Assembly: GCF_023078275.1 (NCBI RefSeq)
Contig: NC_062996.1
Coordinates: forward strand, 10,602,001 to 10,666,000
Source of the DNA: Leguminivora glycinivorella
Lineage: Eukaryota; Arthropoda; Insecta; Lepidoptera; Tortricidae
Length of the DNA stretch: 64,000 nt
Direction: 5' to 3'
Shown piece by piece: positions 18,178 to 30,600 of the stretch. The translations under genes were made by a program, and so were the position numbers. The notes below the pieces were generated by a model. The model saw nothing but the letters and a program-made list of their open reading frames with translations. It ran no database searches and was not told the DNA's origin. Every line of letters begins with the position of its first letter. Position 1 is the stretch's first letter.

Positions 18178-20867
18178 GACATAAGAACCTCACTGGTCAC
18201 TTTTTCTTTCATATGTGTAATTTATTTCGGTTTTAACATAAGAACCTGTACAGCTTGGCAAAAACGAGTAGAAATGAAACTTTTTTTTATGAAATAGGCA
18301 GCAGACGAGCCGCCTGAGTATAATCAGCCCCTATGCATGGCGTTTGTGGACTATGAGAAGGCTTTTGACTCCGTCGAGATCTGGTCTGTCCTCGAGTCTT
18401 TGCTGAGGTGCCAGGTTGACTATCGATATATCGAAGTGCTGAGATCTCTATATAATGCTGCCACTATGTCCGTCGTAATCCAGAATGGACAGACTGAGCC
18501 AATCCTTCTGCGCCGTGGGGTGAGACAAGGGGATGTTCTATCCCCAAAGTTGTTCTCTGCCGCGTTGGAGGATATGTTCAGAATGCTAGACTGGGCGAGA
18601 CGTGGCATAAATGTGAATGGCGAGTACATCTCACATTTGCGATTTGCTGATTGTAACTAAACCTCCGCTCACCTTACTTATTTACTTACTTACTTGACTA
18701 ACCAACAGTATAGTTAACCCCCCTTTAAATATACCCCATAAATTTGGCCTTGTGATCGTCTAGCGTGAATAAGTAGAACCCTTCGATGTGAACCGCGATA
18801 ACCTAGATCCTTTAATGAGTATCAGCTGTATTTTTGACTAATATTTAAAATTTTATTTATTTATATTTTAAAGAAGAATAAAGGTTATTGTAGCATAATA
18901 ATATAGTGATATAGAAGAGTATTTTATCATATTTAGGCCTAGAAAGTTATATGTGAGAAAATTAATGACGTAATGAAGAAACTTTTTAGAATAGAAGTTA
19001 GTGAGTGAAACATACATGAAATAAATATTAAAAAATATTTTGGTAATCATCCACTACGCCTTATTAGTGGTCCTGATTTGGGTACGAACTTGCGATGTGG
19101 AATAGGACCCCTGACCTGATCAAACCACTTTATCAGGATCCTAAGCAAGTAAGCCTGAAGGGCTATCTATCTACAAACTAACCCCCTTTTTGTTTTGTTT
19201 CTTGTCCCTAGCTAAACCCCCGTTCCCCAATACTGCTAATAGACCATAACTTCTCGATCTTTCTAATGTTTTATCGAAACACCGAGCAGTTGCTAACTTT
19301 TATAAGAACTAAGTCTACTAACTTTTCTAAGCTTTTGACTTTCCATCAGTGGACGGCGCTCGCATGCCACTGGGCCCTATAACAAACCTATGCTTTTTAT
19401 TCCAAAGAATAGTTTGTTTCCCTAACCATCTTGATAGAATTTACCTTTAAAACCAGTTAGCAACACTAAGTGTCCCGCAGCCACACCGAAAGATCAGAAA
19501 TTGCTACCACAATTATTAATTTCACTCAAATAAATTAAGTAATAAGAGATTTTATAAATTACCAGTTTTACCACATATTTTAAGATAATAAACACCACAT
19601 TTAAAGTCCATTTAAACCATATGAATAGTAGTAGTTAAATTATTTCTCCACAATACACGTTGACCAATTATATTCCAAGACCAATCATAAAAAAACTCTA
19701 CTTTCATAGAAATAGTGTGTGACTTTACCCTATTCCTATCGTTTTCCCTACTCTAACATATCTGAAACACAGACCGTCACTTACCATAGATCTTGTGTTC
19801 AAAATATGCACAAGTGTATCCCTACCATAAGCTGTACAGTTCAGCCAGCGAAGCTGAGATAGGCAACCTATAGGCTTGTGTTCTTATCCCCCCCTCTGCT
19901 TTTGCCCGCAGGCTAGGGTAGCAGAGAGTAGATCGCCCTATCCGTGTATATATCCAGTATTCTAGGACACACCAGTACCAGCCACATGAGAGAGCCAGCT
20001 GCGATCAACTTTACTTAGATGTGGATCGATCACAACCGAAATCCCCAGCGACCAACGCCAGCATGGACTAGAGCACCGAGTAAATAAATATAAATATATA
20101 TAGGACCCCAGCCTCAAATACTGCCGACTTCAGTGAGCAAGGATTACTCCTAATGTCTTTCGTCAATCGTGAAAGTCCTCACTTCCATCTAACAGTTGGA
20201 CTCTTTGAGACCGGTGAGAAAGTACGCTTTTGTAAGTATAAAAAAGCGTCCAAGCCTCCACTTGGAACAAAAAGACCCCTAAACGCCTTATGTTTAACAT
20301 CGCGAGGTATAAAGCGCTTAGCCGGACAACAGTCTGTCACAAACAATGATCTGGCTTATAACTTTCACAAAATAACCCCATAGAAAATTACTAAGTTCAA
20401 TTTTACTGACCAACTAAACAAACGAATGAAGTTTCCTTTACGTGCTATAATCTAAGCTTAGTTTTGCAAGAATTACTCCCTAGCACCAGCCATACATCGA
20501 CCCAGTCTTTGTATTGCTTAACAGCACTCATGAAACAAAGCACAGAAAACTTCACTATACACATCAATTTAAATGTAACACTACACTATAAATAGAACAC
20601 TAAAATAACCCCACAACTGACGGTAAAGCAATTCCACCACAGGTCTAAGTTCAACTGTACGACGATATTGTCCCCGCACAATCAAACAGAGACACAATTT
20701 CAAAGTTTACAATCACTTAGAATAATTTCCAAGTAAAAACAAACAGAGAAACAATAGCAGAATAACTTCACTCACCAGTATAATACACGATAGCCAGGGA
20801 CACTGTTAGTCTCGTTGATATTTGAAGAATGACGCGCGTCGGCTCGCTCCGACCCTTTTATAGATAA

Positions 20868-21095
20868 AAATGAGCGACAAAAGAGCTACAAAAGAGCGAC
20901 AAAAGGGCTACAAAAGGGCTACAAAAGAGCGACAAAAGGGCTACAAAAGAGCGACTGGCTACAAAAGAGCGACAAAAGAGCTACAAAAGAGCGACAAAAG
21001 GGCTACAAAAGGGCTACAAAAGGGCTACAAAAGAACGACAAAAGAGCTACAAAAGGGCTACAAAAGGGCTACAAAAGAGCGACAAAAGAGCTACT
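20868..21095. repeat. 11-bp tandem array
   Basis: About twenty units alternating AAAAGAGCGAC, AAAAGGGCTAC and AAAAGAGCTAC. It follows a CCTTTTATAGATAA stretch. Because the unit is 11 bp it makes fortuitous open frames of Lys/Arg/Gln-rich sequence. Confidence 0.9.
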
Positions 21096-22945
21096 GGCGA
21101 CAAATAACAATGGATAGCCGCTAAATTACACTTATAAGAAAAAGGTCGTAACTGTTTTGTTTACTAAGTCGTACGCCTTAGGCATTAATGTCCAAGACAT
21201 CTCAGCACGTACGTTTTTGCTTCTCAATAGTAACATCTGCATGACTGCACGTGTTCCAAAGTGATATAGGAATAATTTTATTGATACCTAGTTAAGCGAC
21301 GAAGAGTTATAGTGGGGAAGTTTATCGACAAAAAGAGGCCAAACCTTTTTTTTCTTGACCAAAGCATGAAACTTGGCACAGTTGTTCCTTATATCAAAAT
21401 AAGTCGATTAAGATCGGGAGCCTTCGGGAGCCTCCCCCCTGGGGCTCGGGAGGGGGGGGTCAAAGTACCGCTTCACCCGGCTTGCTTTGAAAAATTCTAA
21501 CATACCCCGTTTAGTTCATAGGTCATGTTTGGTATCGTTTTCGAGTAAATCAATAACGTAGAATTCGTTTTTAGTACTAAAATTATAATTTAATGGTAAA
21601 TAAAATAAAAAAAAAATAAAAAGATTGAAATTTTCATCCATGATTTACAAATTCAGTTCATCATAAATAACAAACTGTTTGCTTTTTCTATAAATAAAAA
21701 ATAAGACATGATAGCCTATTTAATATAGATTATAAAAAAAATGACTTTTATCCACCTTTACTAACGTTAAGTTCCACAAAAAAATTACTTTAAGACGCGC
21801 GGCGTCGGGACGCCGCGAGCGTAATTTTAAAATGCCTTTATTTTAAAAAACTCTATTAGAACCCGTTTAGCTATTAGGTCATGTTTAGTATCGTTTTCGA
21901 GTAAATAAATAACGTAGAATTTAGTTTTGGTACTAAAATGACCATTTAATGTTAAATGAAATAAAATAAAAAATTCTGTGAGTTGCAAATTCAAGTCACC
22001 ATAAATGTCAAACGGTTTGCTTTTTCTATAAATATAAAAATATGATATTAAAGCCTATTCACAAAGGATAGTACGCGTTCACCTACGCGAGCTTAGACTG
22101 TGTGCGGGGAACGCGCCTCTTTCATATATTTGATCGCCAGTGTCAGAGGTGTGTTAATGCATAAATAGAAAAAGATTCATTATTATTGACTCCGGTGTCG
22201 ACAACGGCAACACTCGGGTCGGACCACACGATCTAAAGACCGACTGTACCTGTTATTTATTCATTGTAGTGAATCCTGTAAGAAATTTATATAATAGTAT
22301 TTTATACAATCGTGATATAATACAAAACTTTTCAGTCGAGTACCATGTGTAGTACGGTACTAGAGTGAAAAGCTTAATTATATCACTATTGTATACAATA
22401 CTTTTTCTACGAGTCATCATCTTCATCATCAATGGACGGAAATATCACCATTCATGCAAGTTAAAATTAATGTCAATAGAGTCGTTCACTGTTGTATCAA
22501 CATCGAATTACCTAACAACCAATTGTTTGTAATAACCGTCTCTGATTGGCCGATACCGCGACAGATAAAAAAAATGTGTTTCAGATGCAGGAAAATTTGC
22601 CAGATATCGCAAATTAGTATAGAAATTGTATGAAGTTCTATTTTTGAAATTATTATAGTTAACTAAAGTCAATTATAATGAGCTTATTATAATTGAGTCG
22701 GAACTGCCATAGAGTATCCAACACTGAAAAGTTAGCACTTATAGTTTAGTCTGTGGTGTCCTAATTGACAGATTACTCATACTCATACTATACATTCCCT
22801 TCACAGAGACATAGCTGGGTACATATGGAACTGCATAAAGAAGGCTCTACCCACTTTATGCAGTTGCATCGGTGTCTGCAACCTGATTTACATTTACATC
22901 TTTTAACTTCTAAGCATATACTGGCCACTTTAGTATTGCCTGACT

Positions 22946-23013
22946 GGGATGGAAGGAAGAAGGAGACGAATGGGTACCACACTACCCATTCGTCTCCTTC
23001 TTCCTTCCATCCC
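22946..23013. repeat. Perfect 31-bp hairpin
   Basis: Arm GGGATGGAAGGAAGAAGG..., 31 bp, is followed after a 6-base loop by its exact reverse complement. Lies in the centre of the foldback element. Confidence 0.9.
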
Positions 23014-23215
23014 CAAGAAGACGGACTTGGCAAATTTTGGTGTGGCACCAACGCCTGACTCCAAACAAGAACGTCCTGAGTCCCATTTCTCAAAACTGAA
23101 AGTTACAAGTTACAAGCGGAAGTCTCTTTGCAACTTGTCATATTAGACATTGACAACCAGTTGAAAATTGTAACTTGTAGCTTCGAGAAATGGGCCCCTG
23201 GTACACTGTGCGCAG

Positions 23216-23935
23216 TATATGCTGATGCAAGGCAGCCTCTGAAGGAGGTATGTGCTCCAATTGTCGATCTTTTTTGGTACCTAAAGAGGTAGGTACTTCA
23301 ACCACTCATTCACCGTTACGCAACGACTTGGTCTGAATCTGAAACAATATGTGCATTATCATTTTAGAGTCTACAACTATCAAATTACAACTTTTTGGTG
23401 GATCACGTAACCTTCAGTATTACCCACTTACGTTACGTATCATACAAAATTATTACAAACTTTAGTAGAATCTGATTTGCCTCTGATATTGCTCCATCTT
23501 GTAATAGTTTGACACCTTGGGTGGCCTGGCTAAGCTTCAAAGCCAAAAGAAAACGTTTCTAGATTAGACATAGTATGGGATAGGTACGATAAACGCAGCT
23601 TGAAACGATCAACAAGGGAGAAACATGGCCACCCAAGGCTTCAAACTATTACGAGATGGAGCAATATCATAGATAGGCTAATCAGATTCTACTAAAGTTT
23701 GTAATTATTTTGTATGATAGGTAAGTGTGTAATAGTGAAGGTGATCCACCAAAATGTTGTAATTTGATAGTTGCAGAATCTGTTTAAATAAAATGACAAT
23801 GCACATATTGTTTCAGATCAAGGGTCCTTACGCAGCAGTGAATGAGTGAAGGAAGAACCTCTTTACTAGAAAAGATCGACACTTGGAGAACATACCTCCT
23901 TCCGAGGCTGCCTTACTTCATCATATACTGCCATT
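23216..23935. repeat. Imperfect inverted repeat, arms about 310 bp
   Basis: Left arm (GCAGTATATGCTGATG ... GGGTGGCC) and right arm (GGCCACCC ... CATCATATACTG) pair with scattered mismatches around a loop of about 85 bp. Looks like an aged MITE or transposon inside the foldback core. Confidence 0.75.
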
Positions 23936-23989
23936 TGTCTAAGACTGGGGCTAAAGACATGCCAACCACACCCTTGCTGCCGACGCATT

Positions 23990-24420
23990 AGGACACCACG
24001 GACTCCACTGCCAGTCTAGTGCTGGCCGAATTTTGTGACACGCTGCACTTAACGATTTAATCCGCAAGGCTCTCGGCACAGCGAACATACCGACAACCCT
24101 CGAACCTGTCGGCTTGTCAGCAGCAGACGGAAAGCGGCCTGATGGTTGCTCGCTTTTGCCTTGGTTTCTGGGACGACCCTTGGCGCGTGACCTGTGTGGA
24201 TACCTTGGCTCCGTCCAACGTCTAACGTTCGGCCCAGAAACCAGGGACTGCTGCTGCAAAACGCCCAGTTTAAACGCGCAAATATGCATTTTTAAAAAAC
24301 AACTACATATTTGCGGCAACTGCATTTGAAACATTTGGACCATGGTCATTAGACACCAAGCAGTTCGTGAAGGAAGTTTTCACCAAACTTGTCTGGGTGT
24401 TTGGTGACATACGCATAGGC
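23990..24420 (+). mobile_element. Retroelement C-terminal fragment (DGKRPDG domain)
   Basis: Broken frames code for AEFCDTLHLT, ADGKRPDGCSLLPW, CVDTLAPS and AFETFGPWSLD. The downstream part matches pieces at 48846-49100 (minus) and 60900-61190 (plus). The domain resembles a conserved C-terminal segment of invertebrate retroelement proteins, but I cannot name the family. Frameshifted and stop-containing. Confidence 0.55.
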
Positions 24421-26748
24421 TTTTACATCATATTTTTTATTTAAAGAAAAAGCAAACAGTTGACATTTTTGTTGACTTGAATTTGCAAATCATAGATGAA
24501 TATTTTTTATTTATTTATTTACCATTAAATTATAATTGTAGTACCAAAAATAAATTCTTTGTTATTAATTTACTCGACAACTATATCAAACATGACCTAA
24601 TACCTAAACCGGGTCTAATAGAGTTTTTAAAATAGAGGTATTTTAAAATTACGCTCGCGGCGTCCCGATGCCGCGCGTCTTAAAGTAATTTTTTTGTGGA
24701 ACTTAACGTTTGTGAAGGTGGATAAAAGTTATATTTTTTATAATCTATATTAAATAGGCTTTCATATCATATTTTTTATTTATAGAAAAAGCAAACAGTT
24801 TGTCATTTATGATGACTTGAATTTGTAAATCATGGATGAAAATTTCAAATTTTTTAATTTTTTTTAATTTTACTTACCATTAAATTATAATTTTAGTACC
24901 AAAAATGAATTCTACGTTATTGATTTACTCGAAAACGATATCAAACATGACCTAATAGCTAAACGGGGTCTAATAGAGTTTCTAAAATAAAGGCATTTTA
25001 AAATTACGCTCGCGGCGTCCCGACGCCGCGCGTCTTAAAGTAATTTTTTTGTGGAACTTAACGTTAGTAAAGGTGGATAAAAGTTATATTTTTTATAATC
25101 TATATTAAATAGGCTATCATGTCTTATTTTTTATTTCTAGAAAAAGCAAACAGTTTGTTATTTATGATGAACTGAATTTGTAAATCATGGATGAAAATTT
25201 CAATTTTTTTATTTTTTTTTATTTTATTTACCATTAAATTATAATTTTAGTACTAAAAACGAATTCTACGTTATAGATTTACTCGAAAACGATACCAAAC
25301 ATGACCTATTAACTAAACGGGGTAAGTTAGAATTTTTCAAACCAAGCCGGGTGAAGCGGTACTTTGACCCCCCCTCCCGGGCCCCAGGGGGGAGGCTCCC
25401 GAAGGCTCCCGATCTTAATCGGCTTATTTTGATATAAGGAACAACTGTGCCAAGTTTCATGCTTTGGTCAAAAAATTTAAGGTTTTGCAATAAACTCCCC
25501 AGCTATTATGTATTGCGGTTAGTATAGGTATGCAGATATTTTTTTTGTTAAAGGGTTTTAATTAGATTTGTAGATCAAATACGCAGTAAAATATCATTTT
25601 TGTTTCTAAATGCTACATTAAACACATCCAGAAAGTATACTACTAATCATTATGAACTTTTATGACCTGTGATTGAAATCAAGACATAATATCGGAACGT
25701 TACGCAGCTGACAACTGTCAGTGTCAGTATTCCGTCCATGTGAACGTAGTTTGTTTCCAACCTGTTTTGCATCAAATAATAGTGAATTTTATGAGTGAAG
25801 ACGTGACTATACATGTGATAAAGCTTCAAAGATATTATTTGTCAAAATATCCAATGAAATCCCAAAGAAAATATGCACCAAATAGTTGGTCAAGGAAAAG
25901 TTGATTCGCCGTAAGTTTTATATGTAATAACGAGTCCATTTCCTCGTCATAGACGCTTGTTCTGTTACATGATGATATCGTCATCCTGGCTAAAACCCGG
26001 CAAGATTTACAGGAAATGGTGCAAAGTCTAGCTGGGTCTTCGCAGCGTATCGGTCTTAGGATGAACTTAGATAAAACCAAGGTTATGTTTAACGAGTACG
26101 CTGATCCGGGACCGATCGCAGTTGATGGAATCTCGCTCGAGGTTGTTCTAGAGTATGTCTACCTAGGGCAAACTCTCCAACTAGGTAAGAACAGCTTCGA
26201 GAGAGAAGCCAACAGAAGAATTCGGCTGGGCTGGGCAGCATTCCATAAGCTTCGCGGAGTCTTCTCGTCACCCATCCCACAATGTCTCAAGTCGAAGGTC
26301 TTCGACCAGTGTGTCCTACCTGTAATGACCTACGGTGCCGAGACGTGGGCACACACGGCTGGATTGGTCCACCAATTCAAAGTCGCTCAACGAGCTATGG
26401 AGAGGGCTATGCTCGGGGTATCTCTGAGGGATCACATCAGAAATGATGTTGTTGTTGAAACCAAAGTTACCGACATAGCTCACCGGATTAGCAAATTGAA
26501 GTGGCAGTGGGCTGGTCACGTTAGTCGCAGGACAGACGGTCGGTGGAGCCGAAAGGTTCTTGAGTGGAGACCGCGACTCGGTAAACGTGGTGCAGGACGC
26601 CCTGTGACAAGATGGAGTGACGACATCCGCAAGTTGGCTGGTGTTGGCTGGATGAGATTAGCTGAAGATCGGGAGCAGTGGCGTGCATTAGAAGAGGCCT
26701 ATGTCCAGCAGTGGACGAGGATAGGCTGATAATGATGATGATGATGAT

Positions 26749-26845
26749 GAGCCGCCTGATGGTAAGCAGTCATCGCCGCCCATGGAAATAAGCAACATTA
26801 GGGGAGCCACTGATGCGTTGCCGACCTTTGAGAACCCTAAATACC
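26749..26845 (+). repeat. LINE 3' UTR piece that hosts the RTE copy
   Basis: GAGCCGCCTGATGGTAAGC and onward continues the sequence broken at 18317, so the RTE element inserted into an older LINE-derived repeat. Confidence 0.65.
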
Positions 26846-26847
26846 TG

Positions 26848-27147
26848 CTTTTACAAGCTTTTATTCAACTTGCCTTGTTAGTATGTTAGTGTGCGTCAAA
26901 ACGTAGAAGATAAATTTGACCCACTTGCGGGTTTCCTATGGAGCTGAATTTTTGCACACATCACGTGACAATGCAATATTATGGTATCATGGAGCTGATC
27001 TGATGATGGAGCAGAAAGGTGGTCATAGGAACTCTGTTATGAAACGTCGTATCCCCATCGCGTAAGGGGTTTTTAGAAACGTCTCGGAGAGCAGTAGATG
27101 ACTGTTAAAAGAAAGGTACAGTCGGCGATAAAAGCTTGTGCCAATAA
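26848..27147. mobile_element. MITE-like repeat with AAGCTTTTAT ends, copy 1
   Basis: About 300 bp bounded by ACAAGCTTTTATTCAAC and GATAAAAGCTTGT. A reversed copy lies at 41325-41630 in an intron of the protease gene. Confidence 0.75.
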
Positions 27148-27479
27148 CGTAGATATACACTATGAGCTAATAACCTAACCACAAAATTAAAATTTTGAAA
27201 AAAACTCCGACCACGACAAGTGGCATAGGCTACTTTTTGTCTATTTCTAATCCCCTACTTCTTTAAAATGGGGGTGGAAGTTTGTATGGAGCAATTTTCG
27301 AACTTGAGACGAGCGAAGCTTCACGTAATTAATGGACCATCTTAAGACGGATCCATTCTCCTTTGAAGCTTTGTTTCTTACGATATATACCTACTTTCGT
27401 CAGTCGAATGTGCGAACTCCATATGAGTGGTCGGACAGACATTTATTTGTATAATTAATAATGACTCTACTAACTTTTG

Positions 27480-27608
27480 TCAAAACGACTCAAGGTTATT
27501 TATAGAGCTAAAATGAATGTTTACTAGTGAAGTTTTTATTTGTTCTGTGAAGTGTTATTTAAAGTGATTGTGCATTTTATAGTTAGATATTTATATTTAA
27601 ATACAAAA
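27480..27608 (+). promoter_or_regulatory. Probable promoter and 5' UTR of the tandem serine protease gene
   Basis: A TTATTTATAGAG stretch near 27497 could be a TATA-like element with the coding start about 110 bp downstream. No initiator stands out; tentative. Confidence 0.3.
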
Positions 27609-27642
27609 ATGTATGGAAAATGGATGTGGTTTGTAATATTGG
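27609..27642 (+). CDS. Exon 1 of the tandem protease: start of signal peptide
   Basis: Codes for MYGKWMWFVIL plus one base, ending at a consensus GTAAGT donor (phase 1). The link to exon 2, 10.1 kb away, rests on matching phase and on the joined sequence making a good hydrophobic signal peptide. An unrelated gene's first exon cannot be fully ruled out. Confidence 0.7.
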
Positions 27643-30600
27643 GTAAGTATAGGTAAACTTTTTAATTCAATTTTTTTTTTATATTTATTTTATAATACAA
27701 CTTTATCGTTAACTAAAATCCTCTAAGTTACGGAAACGTATGTCCTGTAACTCAACGAAAAATTTCCATTGTTTTTGAATAAGGTTGTTCTTTTGTAGGT
27801 ACATATAGAGTATATCAACATTTGTTAAATAAGTACTTCCCCATCCATGAAAAGGTTATTCTCATCTAAATTTAATAACAAAATATTTCGACAATAAGTA
27901 CTGTATTTTTCGAAATTTTAAGTAAAATATAGCTATATCAAACGTAGAAAAGGAAAGAAAAAACAATCACGCAAACCCCAGAGGTTTAAGAAAAATTACT
28001 TTCCAAAAAGTCTATACAATACTCCATAAAAATTGCTTTTAATATGACAAATCCTTGGTCGCACTTAAAAAAAATTTTTTTTTAAATTTAATCCGTTTAT
28101 TTCTAAGAAACATACATGCATTTATGAACTTAACTGCTAATCTTAAATTAAAGAAAATATTTGAGTTAAGGAGTCTTAGTACATATGTATTGCTACTTAT
28201 TTTATTTATACATTTTTTTTTTCGATTTTAATAAGTGTTTTTCAGTATATAACGAGCTTGGCTACAGGTTCGATTTCTAATGAGTCTATCAATTCATTTG
28301 GAAATCTATTCAATATCTGCGGTAATGTGCATTTCCATACCCGTCGCCCGTACTCATTGTTAGTTTTTTCGATCTCATATGTTGGAAGCCAGCTTTATGC
28401 GTATCACAAAAATAGACTTTTGAAAAGGTCATTGTCATTGCATCTCAACGCACCGGTCTGATGCAATTCCACATGCTGTTTCGAGTCTAGGTCTCGGGGA
28501 TTACAAAAAAACTAGGTACTTACAGGCATGTACAAAAAAAAACTTTTTTTTTTATTAAAATGTTAACAGGTTTTACTTTTTCTTTTAAGTTATTTTTATC
28601 TACTTAAAGTTCCTCTTTCATACAAGTCGCAATATTAAGCCGGCAATATTGTTTTACACCGGGGAGGAGAGGGTCAAAAGTAGCCAAAATTATCTTACGT
28701 AATAAATGAATGACACCCAAAGTGTGCGACTGTTGCGATGGCAAATTTATATGAGAAATATTATGTTTATAACGATACTTCGTCCATTTGCGTTAAAGTA
28801 TTGCCCCCTTATTCATAAACGTACTCTAAAGTTATCAAGCCGATAAAGTTCGTTTGTCCTTTTCTATCACACCATAAATTAAATATAACAAGATCATACC
28901 ATCCCATACATTAAAATGCGACCGCCTAAGACCGCGCTTACACTCCACCACACATAGATGGCGCCACAAAAAAATGTCTTGTAGCTTTCGATTATACTTG
29001 TAGATGGCGTTAAGTGTCACTTTTGACATAGATTTACGGCTCGGAATTGACACTTAATGCCAATCTACAAATAATCGGTGGCAACAAGGCATTTTTTGTG
29101 GCGCCATCTATGTGTGGTGGAGTGTAAGCGCGTTCGTAGGCGGTCGCATTTTAATGTATGGGATGGTATGATCTTGTTATATTTAATTTATGATCACACC
29201 AATACGTCAGAAAGGGACAAACGAACTTTATCCGCTTCATAACTTTAGAGTACGTTTATGAATAAGGGGTTTAGTCTGCCCATGTTTCAACGAGATCTCT
29301 TAAATCAAATCACAATAACATAACAAGATATTCAAGATATTTTGCAGATCCAAGGTAAACTCCACAATGCACACCACAACTAAAGCCTAAAAAATGAATT
29401 CTATATCTTCCCCATAAGGCTCATATGTTACAAAATGTAAACGTATAGCTGCAGTGTAGTTCAACTAGAAAGGACAGAGTTATTACTCATTTTGTTGACA
29501 CTTATGTTGTTTTGGATCTGATGAGTAGAAATATACCGGTTGGCGGTTTTTCCTTGTTTTGTAAGCGGGGATCTCCAAAGGTCTTGCGAGCTTGCTGGCT
29601 TACTAATAATGTTGGAAAACAAAGTACTTAAATGAATTAAAGTAAGGGGGTTCGTGTTCTTAGCTTTAAAAAACCGGCCAAGAGCATGTCGGGCCACGCT
29701 CAGTGTAGGGTTCCGTAGTTTTACGTATTTTAACTTCTGATTAGCAGAAACGTCTGCAATCGATGCCGTTAGGCTTAGAATAAATTTAAAAGTGGAAAAT
29801 GTCTGCCCTGGGTGAGACTTGAACTCACGGCCTCTGGATCGATACTCCAGCGCTCTGCCAACTGAGCCACCAAGACTTCAACCAAGCCAGCGAAATTTTC
29901 CACTACTAAGGTCAATGGGACCCGTAGCGACATCTACCGTAAGAGTGTAAACTTCTTAAACGGCAACCGGAGTTCCAAGTCATATTGGAAATTCACCAGT
30001 TACGATGCGCTAACCATGCTAAATTTTACGTATTTTTCTCAAAAACTACTGAACCTATCAAGTTCAAAATAATTTTCCTAGAATGTTTTTATAAAGTTCT
30101 ACTTTTGTGATTTTTTTCATATTTTTAAACATATGTTTCAAAAGTTAGAGGGGGGGGGACACACTTTTTTTTTACTTTAGGAGCAATTATTTATATTATC
30201 AAAAAACGTTTTTAGTAGACGCTTATTTATTGTTAAATACCTATCCAACAATATATATCACGTTGGGGTTGGAATGAAAAAAAAAATCAGTCCCCACTTT
30301 ACATGTCCCCTACATGTAAAGTGGGGACTGATTTTTTTTACCTATAAAAACATTTTTTTCCACTTTTTATTTTACCACTTTGTCGGCGTGATTGGTACCA
30401 AATTTCAGCTTTCTAATGCTAACGGTCACTGAGATTATCCGCGGACGGACGGACGGACAGCCAGACATGGCGAAACTATAAAGCTAGGAACATACTACGC
30501 GGACGTCCGTCGTAAATCGACCGCGACCGCGACCGATCAGTGTGCACGGAACAAAACATCCAGCGAGCCAGATTTCGATCGGACGTCCATGCGCTCAAGG

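Larger units (their letters stand above)
21310..25505. mobile_element. Foldback-like element with modular inverted repeats
   Basis: The left arm (21310 to about 22060) holds two, and the right arm (about 24420-25505) three, inverted copies of a roughly 380-bp module marked by CTCGCGGCGTCCCGACGCCG, AGAAAAAGCAAACAG and GAAAACGATACCAAACATG. The extreme ends (GTGGGGAAGTTTAT and its reverse) and the CTTGACCAAAGCATG word are shared. The centre (22060-24420) is unrelated. This architecture, long inverted repeats made of tandem subrepeats, is that of foldback elements. No transposase was recognised. Confidence 0.8.
18652..25969. mobile_element. 7.3 kb composite insertion inside the RTE LINE
   Basis: Begins TGTAAC and ends GTTACA, flanked by TGAT at 18648-18651 and 25970-25973 (4-bp target duplication). 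It carries no recognisable transposase or polymerase of its own. Inside are an 11-bp tandem array, a foldback element (21310-25505) and assorted unique AT-rich sequence (18660-20860) in which I see no gene. TG/CA ends plus a 4-bp duplication fit an LTR-type or TIR-type element, but I found no second LTR. Confidence 0.7.
18318..26748 (+). mobile_element. RTE-like LINE copy split by a 7.3 kb insertion
   Basis: The left half (18318-18651) codes for RT from MAFVDYEKAFDSVE through GVRQGDVLSPKLF to HLRFAD. The right half (25970-26729) resumes with DDIVILA and runs through YLGQTLQ, CVLPVMTYGAETW, KWQWAGHVSR and GRPVTRWSDDI to a TGA, followed by an (ATG)n tail. This is the RTE-clade layout. The split lies exactly between the two Asp of the catalytic motif. 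The complete copy is flanked by GAGCCGCCTGA at 18307-18317 and 26749-26759. 5'-truncated; the frame within each half has no stop. Confidence 0.88.

Noticed and set aside
20870..21124. 84-codon Lys/Arg/Gln-rich frame
   Set aside because: A product of the 11-bp array; no flanking coding signal.
24114..24329. Host gene from the frame starting MSAADGKRPDG
   Set aside because: It is a decayed retroelement domain with shifts on both sides and relatives elsewhere in the window.
29806..29882. tRNA gene on the minus strand
   Set aside because: It lies within a 292-bp insertion with a 13-bp target duplication and lacks a pairing acceptor stem.
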